Source: PALSA-1316 sp964499365
Lineage (GTDB): Bacteria; Nitrospirota; Thermodesulfovibrionia; Thermodesulfovibrionales; UBA6898
Assembly (NCBI GenBank): GCA_964499365.1
Contig: CAZCKU010000012.1
Span: 1-64,000 of the forward strand
Length of the DNA stretch: 64,000 bases
Direction of reading: 5' to 3'
Below are positions 51,156 through 59,071 of the stretch, piece after piece. Below the pieces are notes generated by a model that did no database searches, was not told the DNA's origin, and was given only the letters and a program-made list of their open reading frames with translations. Each line of letters begins with the position of its first letter. The first letter of the stretch is position 1. Position numbers and translations under genes: made by a program.

Positions 51156-52661
51156 ATGAAAATGCGGTCAGTGCTTTCCCTTTGGAATACCAGCTTTCTG
51201 AAGCAACTGACTGTCAGCTTTGTCTTCGGGATCTTTTGCCTGTCCCTGCTCTCCTCTATGGGCATCTTCACCTTGTCCTATCGGATCGTCCGGGAGCGAT
51301 GGATTGCACAGGGAATGCGGGCAACGGAGATTTTTGCCGATCAAAGTACACTGGCGCTGTTGTATTTCAGCCCTGAAAACGCCGAGGCGCCTGTCCGTTC
51401 GATCCTGGCCTTTCCTGACGTGCGCGGGGTTGCAATCTACGGGGTTGACCGCACACTGCTCCTGAGCAGCGGGGAGGCTATGCCGGAACAACAGGAATGG
51501 CCGCAAAAGCTGGAGATGGGGAGAGAGACGGATCGCGCCTGGTATTTTGCGGCTCCGGTTTTTGCCCGGCGAGGCGCAAGCGAGGACGCCTCACCTTTTG
51601 TTGCCGAGCCGCACAAGAGCGAATTGATAGGTTTCGTGCGGCTGGCCATGGGCAAGGAGACGCTCCGCGACATGCAGAAGGGCATACTTTGGATTAACGT
51701 GGCCGTGTCCGGAGGCTTTGCCTTTCTGTTTCTGCTGCTGTTGCTGGCCATGACCCGTCGCCTGACCACACCCCTGAATCGTCTGGCAAATATAATGGGG
51801 CAGGCGTCGGCGGGCGCAAAAGGAGTGCGGGCGGAAATCCGGGGCCCCAGGGACATCGTCGAGATGGAGATCGCATTCAATACCATGATGGCGCGGATCC
51901 AGGAGCGGGAAGACGATTTGCAGCGGCTTACTCTTTTTCAGCGTGCGATTCTGGATAATGCGGCCTACGGCATAATCTCCACAACACCCGATGGAGTCGT
52001 CACCAGCTTCAACCGTGCAGCCGAACTGCTGCTCGGTTATACAGCCGGTGAGGTGGTCGGCACGCTGACGCCTGCATCCTGGCACGACCAGGAAGAGATC
52101 GTGCGCTATGCCCTCGTGTTGTCCGGGGAACTGGGCGAGCCGATCACGCCAGGGTTTGAGGTGTTTGCGGCCCGGCCCAGGCGCAGCCTGCCGGAGGAAA
52201 ACGAGTGGACCTTCATCCGCAAGGACGGGACCCGCGTGCCGGTCCTGCTGTCGGTTACGGCGTTATGGGATGAGAACGGCTGCATTACGGGATTCGTCGG
52301 CCTGACCTATGATCTCACCGAGCGCAGGAAGGCTGAAGAGGCGCTGCATAGCCAGACGATCGAGCTTGAGGCAGAGGTGGCCGAGCGACAGATGGCCCAG
52401 GAGCACCTGCAGGAAAAGGCGCAATTGCTGGAAGAGGAGATCGATAAGCGCCAATGGGCACAGGCCGAACTGGAACAGTTTAACAGGAGTCTTGAACAAC
52501 GGGTGAGGGAGCGGGCCGCCGAACTGGTGGCCAAGAGCACCGAACTGGAGCTGAAAAACCGGGAGTTGGAGCGCTTCAATAAACTCTTTGTCAACAGGGA
52601 ACTGAAAATGGTGGAACTGAAGGAGCGGATTAAGGAACTGGAGAGGAAATTACATGCGTAG
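51156..52661 (+). CDS. Kinase-less membrane sensor: CHASE8-like, HAMP, PAS, conserved tail
   Basis: 501 residues. A membrane segment at about 16-43 and a second near 178-200 enclose a CHASE8-like periplasmic domain (STLALLYFSPENAEAPVRSI, FPDVRGVAIYG). HAMP (about 200-250) and PAS (about 255-375) lead into a very long coiled coil and the tail FNKLFVNRELKMVELKERI from 474. There is no kinase or other output domain. AAGGAGG supports the start. It directly follows the binding-protein gene and precedes the second hybrid kinase gene by 35 bases, and may relay to that kinase. Confidence 0.87.
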   Translation: MKMRSVLSLWNTSFLKQLTVSFVFGIFCLSLLSSMGIFTLSYRIVRERWIAQGMRATEIFADQSTLALLYFSPENAEAPVRSILAFPDVRGVAIYGVDRTLLLSSGEAMPEQQEWPQKLEMGRETDRAWYFAAPVFARRGASEDASPFVAEPHKSELIGFVRLAMGKETLRDMQKGILWINVAVSGGFAFLFLLLLLAMTRRLTTPLNRLANIMGQASAGAKGVRAEIRGPRDIVEMEIAFNTMMARIQEREDDLQRLTLFQRAILDNAAYGIISTTPDGVVTSFNRAAELLLGYTAGEVVGTLTPASWHDQEEIVRYALVLSGELGEPITPGFEVFAARPRRSLPEENEWTFIRKDGTRVPVLLSVTALWDENGCITGFVGLTYDLTERRKAEEALHSQTIELEAEVAERQMAQEHLQEKAQLLEEEIDKRQWAQAELEQFNRSLEQRVRERAAELVAKSTELELKNRELERFNKLFVNRELKMVELKERIKELERKLHA

Positions 52662-52678
52662 ACGACAGCTCAGACAGG
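52661..52678 (+). repeat. Right copy of the direct repeat bracketing the TonB receptor-sensor module
   Basis: GACGACAGCTCAGACAGG, the partner of 47828-47846. It begins at the stop codon of the CHASE8-like sensor gene and lies just before the second hybrid kinase gene. Confidence 0.6.
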
Positions 52679-52696
52679 GTGGACCCCCTGATTTTC

Positions 52697-54772
52697 ATGA
52701 AGCGGGTTGAGATGCAGGACGCAGAAAAGATACCGGTCCTGCTGGTGGACGACCGGCCTGAGAACCTGATTGCCCTGGAAGGTCTTCTGGAGGACATGGG
52801 GCTTGAGATACACAAGGCGGTGTCGGGGAATGAAGCGCTGCGTCTCACGCTGAAACATGACTTTGCGATCGTGCTGATGGACGTCAGGATGCCTGACATG
52901 GACGGGTTTGAGACCGCCGAACTGATGAGGGCCAATCCGAAGACCAGAAGGCTTCCGATCATCTTTGTCACTGCTGCCATGCGGGGTGCCGAACATCAGT
53001 TCAAGGGCTATGAGGCAGGGGCCTTTGATTACCTGCTGAAACCGGTCGAGCCGACGATACTTCGGTCCAAGATGCGGGTTTTCTGCGACCTGTACCAGCA
53101 GCGCCGCACGATTGAGATGCACGAGCAGCAGCTTGAAGAACTGGTCCGCCAGCGAACGGCCGAACTGCAGCGCGCCAACGAGGAATTGCAGAGCGATATC
53201 GCCGAACGCACCCTTGCAGAGCAGGCACTGGAGCGTGCGGTGTATGAGTGGAAGACGGCCATGGACGCATCAGCCGATATTATCTATATCCTCGATCTGG
53301 ACCGGTGTCTGATGCGGGCCAACCGGGCCTTCTATGAGATGACGGGCTGCACAGCTGAAGAGGCGACAGGCCGCCATATCGTGCATATCCTTCATCCCGA
53401 TGTGGACAGCACTGCCTGCCCGGTCTGCCGGGCGCAGGAGGGGAAGCAGGACATCCTTGTCTCTCTTGAGGCGGAACACCCGGCGAATCCGCTGGGCCGG
53501 CCGGTCGAGATAGCCTCCCGGTTTGTCAGGGACCGGCAGGGTGCCCCGATAAGCCTTACCGTCAGCATGCATGATCTCACCCACGAACGGAAGGCGCAGG
53601 AGGAGCGGTCGAAACTTGAAGACCAGCTTCGCCATGTCCAGAAGATGGAATCCATCGGTCAGCTTGCCGGCGGTGTTGCCCACGACTTCAATAATATGCT
53701 GACCGCGGTGATAGGCTACGCAACCCTGATCAAGCTGCATTCTGCCCAGGAATCCACCTTGAAGGCCTACGCAGAACAGATACTCGAGGTCTCGGAAAAG
53801 GCGGCGAACCTGACGCAAAAGCTTCTCGTGTTCAGCAGAAAGCAGGAGATTGAGCTCAGGCCGACAGACCTGAACGCCCTGATCCGGAACCTCGAGAAGC
53901 TTCTGCGGAGACTTATCGGAGAAAATATTGAACTCAGGATACAGTTGACGGATACCGACCTGACGGTCATGGCGGACCCGGGGCAGCTGGAGCAGGTGAT
54001 CATGAACCTCTGCACCAATGCCCGTGACTCGATGCCGCACTGCGGACTCCTGACCATAGAGACCGGGGCTGTGACGATCGACGAGACCTATCTCAGCACC
54101 CATCTGTTCGAAAGGCCCGGTCCCTGCGCCCTCATCTCGGTGAGCGATACCGGGACGGGCATGGATGAGATGACCAGGGAGAGGATATTTGAACCGTTCT
54201 TTACCACGAAGGAGCAGGGGAAGGGTACCGGCCTGGGGCTTTCGATTGTCTACGGCATTGTCCGGCAGCACAAGGGTGAGATCCACGTCTACAGCGAGCC
54301 GGGCAAGGGAAGCACGTTCAGGATATACCTCCCCCTGATAAAGGGAAGAGAGCGCGCAGAGGCCCGGGAGGCTGCTGAATTGCCGCCGCGAGGCACCGAG
54401 ACCCTCCTGCTTGCCGAGGACGAGGAGGACGTCAGAAGGCTGATCAAGACCGTGCTGGAACTGGCCGGGTACTCCGTGATTGAGGCGGTCAACGGTGAGG
54501 ATGCGGTGATGAAATACCGCGAAAACCGTGAGGCCGTTCATCTGGTCCTGACCGATCTGGTGATGCCGAAGCAGAGCGGCAGGGATGCGTACGAGGAAAT
54601 ATGCCGGATCGACCCGGATGCGAAGTTTCTGTTCATGAGCGGGTATACCGCGGATGTGATACAGGGAAAGGAACTGCTGCAGCGCGGCATCCCCCTGATC
54701 ACCAAACCGGTCTCCCCGGGCGATCTGTTAAGACGGATCAGGGTAGAACTGGATAAGGGAAAGGACAAATGA
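52697..54772 (+). CDS. Hybrid histidine kinase: REC-PAS-HisKA-HATPase-REC
   Basis: About 691 residues from the ATG at 52697; ATG at 52712 or GTG at 52679 are also possible. The N-terminal receiver (IPVLLVDDRPENLIALEGLL, phospho-site in IVLMDVRMPDMDG) is followed by PAS (about 170-300). HisKA has GGVAHDFNNMLTAVIGYA, the HATPase has MNLCTNARDSMP, DTGTGMDE and GKGTGLGLSI, and a C-terminal receiver has LVLTDLVMPKQSG. It is soluble. It overlaps cheR by four bases and precedes cheB and a REC-PAS protein. Its first receiver is strongly similar to that of the protein encoded at 56224. It may receive phosphate from the three-receiver kinase upstream. Confidence 0.93.
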   Translation: MKRVEMQDAEKIPVLLVDDRPENLIALEGLLEDMGLEIHKAVSGNEALRLTLKHDFAIVLMDVRMPDMDGFETAELMRANPKTRRLPIIFVTAAMRGAEHQFKGYEAGAFDYLLKPVEPTILRSKMRVFCDLYQQRRTIEMHEQQLEELVRQRTAELQRANEELQSDIAERTLAEQALERAVYEWKTAMDASADIIYILDLDRCLMRANRAFYEMTGCTAEEATGRHIVHILHPDVDSTACPVCRAQEGKQDILVSLEAEHPANPLGRPVEIASRFVRDRQGAPISLTVSMHDLTHERKAQEERSKLEDQLRHVQKMESIGQLAGGVAHDFNNMLTAVIGYATLIKLHSAQESTLKAYAEQILEVSEKAANLTQKLLVFSRKQEIELRPTDLNALIRNLEKLLRRLIGENIELRIQLTDTDLTVMADPGQLEQVIMNLCTNARDSMPHCGLLTIETGAVTIDETYLSTHLFERPGPCALISVSDTGTGMDEMTRERIFEPFFTTKEQGKGTGLGLSIVYGIVRQHKGEIHVYSEPGKGSTFRIYLPLIKGRERAEAREAAELPPRGTETLLLAEDEEDVRRLIKTVLELAGYSVIEAVNGEDAVMKYRENREAVHLVLTDLVMPKQSGRDAYEEICRIDPDAKFLFMSGYTADVIQGKELLQRGIPLITKPVSPGDLLRRIRVELDKGKDK

Positions 54773-55596
54773 CGCCATCAGAGATTGAAGCCATCGAGGT
54801 GAGGCTCCTGCTGGAGGGGGTCGTCCAGGTCTATGGCTATGACTTCAGGGACTACGCAGAGGCTTCCCTCAGGCGCCGCCTGGCCTCCTGGCTTCAGAAG
54901 TCCGGTTTCGGAAGTCTTTCCGAGGCTCAGGGGCGCGTGCTGCGCGACCGCGAGGCGTTCAGGGGACTGCTGGAAGGCATAACAGTCAATGTCTCGGAGA
55001 TGTTCCGTGACGCACTCTTTTTTAAAGCCGTTAGGGAAGAGGTTGTGCCGCATCTGAAGACCTATCCGTTCATAAAAATATGGGTTGCGGGCTGCGCCGC
55101 AGGCGAGGAGGCATATTCCCTGGCCATTCTGCTGGGGGAGGAAGGTCTTGAGGGGCATTTCAGGATCTATGCGACCGACATAAACGAGAAGGTCCTGCAG
55201 CAGGCCGAAGAGGGTGTTTATCCGCTCGAAAAGATGCGGCAGTTCACCCAGAGCTACCAGAAGGCAGGGGGAAAGAAGGATTTTTCCGACTATTACACCG
55301 CCCGCTACGACCGCGCGATACTCTCGCAGAAGCTGAAGAATCCGATTGTCTTTGCCTCACACAATCTGACGGTCGATGCGGGGCTCGGCGAGATGCAGAT
55401 GATCCTCTGCAGAAATTTGCTGATCTACTTCAAGCCGGTACTGAAGGACCGTGTCCTCGGTCTGTTTGACGGCAGTCTGTCAAACGGGGGCTTTCTCTGC
55501 CTGGGCCTGAAGGAAGCTCTTTCCGGCCGCGGCATCTCCGGCCGGTACCGGGAGCTGGTGCACGGCATGCGCATATACCGGAAACAATATGTGTAA
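54769..55596 (+). CDS. cheR: CheR-type SAM-dependent methyltransferase
   Basis: 275 residues with the helical N-terminal domain (VQVYGYDFRDYAEASLRRRL), the NVSEMFRD motif, the SAM site VAGCAAGEEAYSLAILL, ATDINEKVLQQAEEGVYP and CRNLLIYF. In chemotaxis CheR methylates receptor glutamates. No receptor, CheA or CheW gene is in this window, so the target is probably one of the long coiled-coil sensors here or a distant receptor. It overlaps the hybrid kinase and the CheB gene. Confidence 0.93.
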   Translation: MTPSEIEAIEVRLLLEGVVQVYGYDFRDYAEASLRRRLASWLQKSGFGSLSEAQGRVLRDREAFRGLLEGITVNVSEMFRDALFFKAVREEVVPHLKTYPFIKIWVAGCAAGEEAYSLAILLGEEGLEGHFRIYATDINEKVLQQAEEGVYPLEKMRQFTQSYQKAGGKKDFSDYYTARYDRAILSQKLKNPIVFASHNLTVDAGLGEMQMILCRNLLIYFKPVLKDRVLGLFDGSLSNGGFLCLGLKEALSGRGISGRYRELVHGMRIYRKQYV

Positions 55597-56224
55597 GGAG
55601 CGGATGAGGCAGTTCTCAGCCGTGGCCGCAGGAGTGTCGATGGGCGGCGTGGAGGCGCTCAGGGTTTTGCTCGGCGGTCTGCCGGGCGACTTTCCGCTGC
55701 CGGTTCTTATTGTGCACCATACGGCTACTGATTCAGGGAGCGAGCTGGCCACCCTGCTCGATAGGCATTGCGCACTGAACGTCAGGGAGGCTGATGAAGA
55801 GGAGAAGATCACTCCCGGGACCGCATATGTGGCACCTCCAAATTATCATATGCTGGTGGAGAGGGACGGCACGCTGGCCCTTTCCGTGGACCTGCCGGTG
55901 AATTATGCACGACCGTCTGTCGACGTCCTCTTTGAGTCTGCTGCGGATGTATTCGGCCCCGGCCTGATCGGTGTTATCCTCACCGGTGCGGGCTCCGACG
56001 GGGCGAGAGGCCTGAAGACGATCAAGGACAGAGGAGGGCTTGCCATCGTCCAGGACCCCGCAGATGCCGAGGCCGATTCGATGCCACGCTCGGCACTTGC
56101 AGCGGTCAAAGCAGACTATGTCCTTCCGCTGAAAGAGGTCCCCGCGCTTCTATGCAGACTGGCCGAATGGGGGTACAATATGCCTGAAGAGGGATCCCAT
56201 ACCGAAAAGGAGCAGCAGAGCTGA
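55589..56224 (+). CDS. CheB-type methylesterase domain protein without receiver
   Basis: 211 residues containing only the catalytic domain. The nucleophile serine is in GVSMGGVEA, a histidine pair in LIVHHTATDS, and the aspartate in TGAGSDGARGLK; VAPPNYHMLV and RPSVDVLFESAA complete the family pattern. The regulatory receiver of standard CheB is absent, so control must come from the separate REC proteins. It overlaps cheR and abuts the REC-PAS gene. This arrangement is typical of CheR/CheB pairs in kinase networks not dedicated to flagella. Confidence 0.92.
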   Translation: MCKERMRQFSAVAAGVSMGGVEALRVLLGGLPGDFPLPVLIVHHTATDSGSELATLLDRHCALNVREADEEEKITPGTAYVAPPNYHMLVERDGTLALSVDLPVNYARPSVDVLFESAADVFGPGLIGVILTGAGSDGARGLKTIKDRGGLAIVQDPADAEADSMPRSALAAVKADYVLPLKEVPALLCRLAEWGYNMPEEGSHTEKEQQS

Positions 56225-57276
56225 TGGAACCGGAAAAAATACCTGTACTGCTGGTTGACGACCGGCCGGAGAATCTGATCGCCCTCGAAGGTCTGCTGGA
56301 CGACAGGGGCCTGGATATTTTCAAGGCAAGCTCAGGCAACGAGGCGCTGGGTCTCTCCCTGAAGCATGACTTTGCGATCGTGCTCATGGATGTCCGGATG
56401 CCGGATATGGATGGATTTGAGACTGCCGAACTGATGAGGTCGAATCCAAAGACGAGCGGCCTGCCGATCATCTTTGTCACCGCAGCCATGAACGACATCG
56501 AGCATCAGTTCAAGGGGTACCAGGCCGGGGCCTTTGACTACCTGTTAAAGCCGATCGAGCCGACGGTGCTCCGGTCCAAGATAAGGGTGTTTTGCGACCT
56601 GTATCAGCAGCGCCGCAAGATAGAGGCCCACGAGCAGCAGCTCGAATCCCTTGTCAGCGAGCGTACTGCCGAACTGAATAAGGCGGTGGAGAGTCTGAGG
56701 GAGAGCGGCAGGCGTTTCCGTGAACTTCTGGCCTCTGTCACCAGCTACATGTATACGGTTGTCGTGGATTGCGGCAGGGCAGTCTCGACGACACATGGTC
56801 CGGGGTGCCTGAGCGTGACCGGTTTTTCTGCGGAGGACTATGCCGCCGATCCGGACCTCTGGTACCGGATGATTTATCCGGATGACCGGCAGGCAGTCCT
56901 TGAGGCTGCCCGGGAGGTCATGACATCGAAGACCACAAATACCTTCGAGCACAGGATCCAGCACAAGGACGGCTCGGTCCGCTGGGTGCAGACCACGCTT
57001 GTCCCGTGTGTCAGCCCGGAAGGAGAGCTGCTGTCGTACGACGGCGTTATTACCGACATCACCGTCCGCAAGCAGGCGGAAGAAAAAATGCTCAGTCTCA
57101 ATGAGGAACTCGAGCAAAGGGTCAGGGAACGCACTGCAGAACTTGAACGCAGAAATTATGAGCTGGAGCAGATGAACAAGGCGTTTGTCGGCAGGGAGCT
57201 GAAGATGGTGGAGTTAAAGGCACGGATCAGGGAGCTGGAAAGCAAGACAGGAGAAAGAGGAGAGCAGGGCGGCTGA
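56224..57276 (+). CDS. Kinase-less REC-PAS protein with conserved tail
   Basis: 350 residues. The receiver (about 1-125; IPVLLVDDRPENLIALEGLL, IVLMDVRMPDMDG, AGAFDYLLKPIEP) is almost the same as that of the hybrid kinase at 52697, including the linker RVFCDLYQQRRKIEAHEQQL. PAS (about 155-280) and a coiled coil with MNKAFVGRELKMVELKARI from 317 follow. There is no catalytic output domain. It looks like a duplicated receiver joined to the island's standard tail, and could take phosphate from one of the hybrid kinases. It follows the cheB gene with a one-base overlap. Confidence 0.88.
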   Translation: MEPEKIPVLLVDDRPENLIALEGLLDDRGLDIFKASSGNEALGLSLKHDFAIVLMDVRMPDMDGFETAELMRSNPKTSGLPIIFVTAAMNDIEHQFKGYQAGAFDYLLKPIEPTVLRSKIRVFCDLYQQRRKIEAHEQQLESLVSERTAELNKAVESLRESGRRFRELLASVTSYMYTVVVDCGRAVSTTHGPGCLSVTGFSAEDYAADPDLWYRMIYPDDRQAVLEAAREVMTSKTTNTFEHRIQHKDGSVRWVQTTLVPCVSPEGELLSYDGVITDITVRKQAEEKMLSLNEELEQRVRERTAELERRNYELEQMNKAFVGRELKMVELKARIRELESKTGERGEQGG

Positions 57277-57359
57277 CAATATCAGATCAGAAAAAATCGT
57301 TCGGAGCATCATGTCAGGCGGCGTGACGAAGTCAGGATACTGAAAGACCAGAGGAGATT

Positions 57360-58199
57360 ATGAGAAAACACATTTTCGCTGGTGTATTGCTGTTGTTGAT
57401 CTGTTTTGCAACGGAAACGTCCCGGGCTGCCGAACCCTATGACAATATTGCGATGCCGCAGGGTTCGTATTTTTCAGCGTATCCTTTGTACTACGGTGCG
57501 GGCCGGCTTAAAGATAAGGACGGTGATGCCCTGTCCGTCGACCCCAATGCGGCGCTCTATCAGACGACGTTCAAGTATAACTATTACGACAGGACCCTGC
57601 TGCCGAATACCTCCGTCATCAGTGCCTTCATTCCGGCCGGCTGCATGGAGCTGCTCGGTGACAGGGATTGCGGCATCGGGGACCTGTCTCTGGTCGTCGG
57701 GTACTGGTTCGTGGATGACCCCGCCGCCAGGACGTGGTTCGGAACGCGGCTGCAGACGGTCGCGCCGATCGGCAGTTATGATCGGGACCGCAAGGCGAAC
57801 ATGGGCGGTAATGTCTGGAAGTTCAGACCACAGCTCTATGCGGCGAAGCAGGTGGGCGATCTCCTCATCGAATTAACGGCGAAATACATGATCTATACGA
57901 AAAACAAAGAAACCGATACCCGGCCGGGGAACGAAGTAAATCTCGAATCCTATGCCGGCTATTTTCTGCGGTCTGACCTGCTGCTGGGAGGACATTTGAA
58001 CGGGACTTTTGGCCGGGCCAGGACCGTTGCGGGCAGCCGAGTTCCCGATTCGGGGGTGCGGATATTCCAGGCTGGACCCTCGCTCCTGAAGAATTTCGGG
58101 AAGGGCTTTTCAGTCACGGTGGAAGGGCTTGCGGACTTCGCCGTGAAGAACAGCACGGAGGGATATACCGTGCTGGTGCGCCTCAGCTGGAAACGGTGA
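57360..58199 (+). CDS. Outer-membrane beta-barrel protein, MetA-pathway (PF13557) type
   Basis: 279 residues with a signal peptide (MRKHIFAGVLLLLICFATET, cleavage after SRA near 23). The rest alternates short amphipathic strands, with PQGSYFSAYPLYYGAGRL, FKYNYYDRTLLPNTSVIS, GIGDLSLVVGYWF and a final VLVRLSWKR. This fits the meta-cleavage-pathway outer-membrane family, whose members may admit hydrophobic compounds. GAGGAGAT precedes the start. It is followed 22 bases later by a periplasmic binding-protein gene, so the two probably handle the same ligand. Substrate unknown. Confidence 0.75.
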   Translation: MRKHIFAGVLLLLICFATETSRAAEPYDNIAMPQGSYFSAYPLYYGAGRLKDKDGDALSVDPNAALYQTTFKYNYYDRTLLPNTSVISAFIPAGCMELLGDRDCGIGDLSLVVGYWFVDDPAARTWFGTRLQTVAPIGSYDRDRKANMGGNVWKFRPQLYAAKQVGDLLIELTAKYMIYTKNKETDTRPGNEVNLESYAGYFLRSDLLLGGHLNGTFGRARTVAGSRVPDSGVRIFQAGPSLLKNFGKGFSVTVEGLADFAVKNSTEGYTVLVRLSWKR

Positions 58200-58221
58200 G
58201 CAACGGAGAAGGGAGACGTCC

Positions 58222-59070
58222 ATGATTCAACGGAGATATCACATTGTTTTGCTGCTCGCAGCCTTATTGCTGCTCTGCCCACTGGCAGCGGGAGCGGTGA
58301 CGCCACGAACCGTGTATACACTTGCCGTGGTCCCTTCTGCCCCACCTGTGGTTACGCATACCCTCTGGGCGCCATTTGTCGAGCGTCTTTCCCGCGATAC
58401 CGGCATAGGCTTCAAACTCAAGATATATGAAAAAATGTCGGAATTCGAACGCGATATCGTCTCGCCGGAAGCGCCCGATTTTGTCTTTGCCAACTCGCTC
58501 CAGATCGTGGTGGCCCATCGGGAACAGGGCTACATACCTCTGGTGCGGGCCAGCGGTCTGGTTTGGGTCGAGGTCTTTGTGCGCAGGGATTCTCCGTTCA
58601 GGGCAGTGGATGATCTGTCCGGCCGGAGGATTGCCTTTGTCGGCGCCAAGAATCTCTGAACCATCCTAACCAGACACGTGCTGTCTGGAAGTGCGGATCA
58701 GATGCTGTTTGAGATGGAATACAACGGGTCGACCGAGAATGTGATCAGGAGCGTCCTGCTGAATAAGGCGGACGCCGGGGCGACGTTCAACACGGAACTG
58801 GACAAGCAGTCACCGGACGTTCGGGCCCGGATCCGGACGATTGAAAAGACCCGGCAGATACCCTCCCATCCGTTTGCTGCGCATCCGCGTGTGCCGCCGG
58901 GAGTGAGGGCTGCGGTGAAAAAGGGGATCTTTGCCCTTGCTGCTAAGCCCGGGGGAGCGGAACTCCTTGGGAAACTCAGGCTGGGGTCTCCGGTACCTGC
59001 AGACTACGCAAGGGATTACCGGCCGCTCGAAGAGATCGACGTGAAGAAATTATCGAATTGGGGAGAATGA
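58222..59070 (+). CDS. PhnD-like periplasmic binding protein with in-frame UGA, candidate selenoprotein or nonsense allele
   Basis: A single frame of 283 codons interrupted by TGA at 58657-58659 (codon 146). The signal peptide (MIQRRYHIVLLLAALLLLCP) and PhnD-like features lie on both sides: VTHTLWAPFVERLSRDTGIG, FVFANSLQIVVAH and GRRIAFVGAKNL before the stop; YNGSTENVIRSVLLNKADAG and PFAAHPRVPPGVRAA after it. The part after TGA shows no decay and no second stop. Directly after TGA there is a hairpin consistent with a bacterial SECIS element. The reading is either a selenocysteine protein, a recent nonsense mutation, or a base error. It precedes a membrane sensor gene by one base and probably supplies ligand to it. 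Confidence 0.7.
58663..58698 (+). promoter_or_regulatory. Hairpin after the in-frame UGA, candidate bacterial SECIS element
   Basis: CCAGACA (58670-58676), loop CGTGC, TGTCTGG (58682-58688) gives a 7-bp perfect upper stem. ATCC (58663-58666) pairs with GGAT (58695-58698) as a lower stem across an internal loop. The apical loop starts 17 bases after the TGA and has G as its second base, both within the published bacterial SECIS model. Confidence 0.5.
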
Positions 59071-59071
59071 G

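Noticed and set aside
53270..54541. 423-codon open frame on the minus strand
   Set aside because: It is antisense to the REC-PAS-HK-REC kinase gene, has no recognisable domain and reflects GC-rich codon structure. The same holds for long antisense frames at 3489-4433, 2349-3236, 17339-18505 and 12397-13557.
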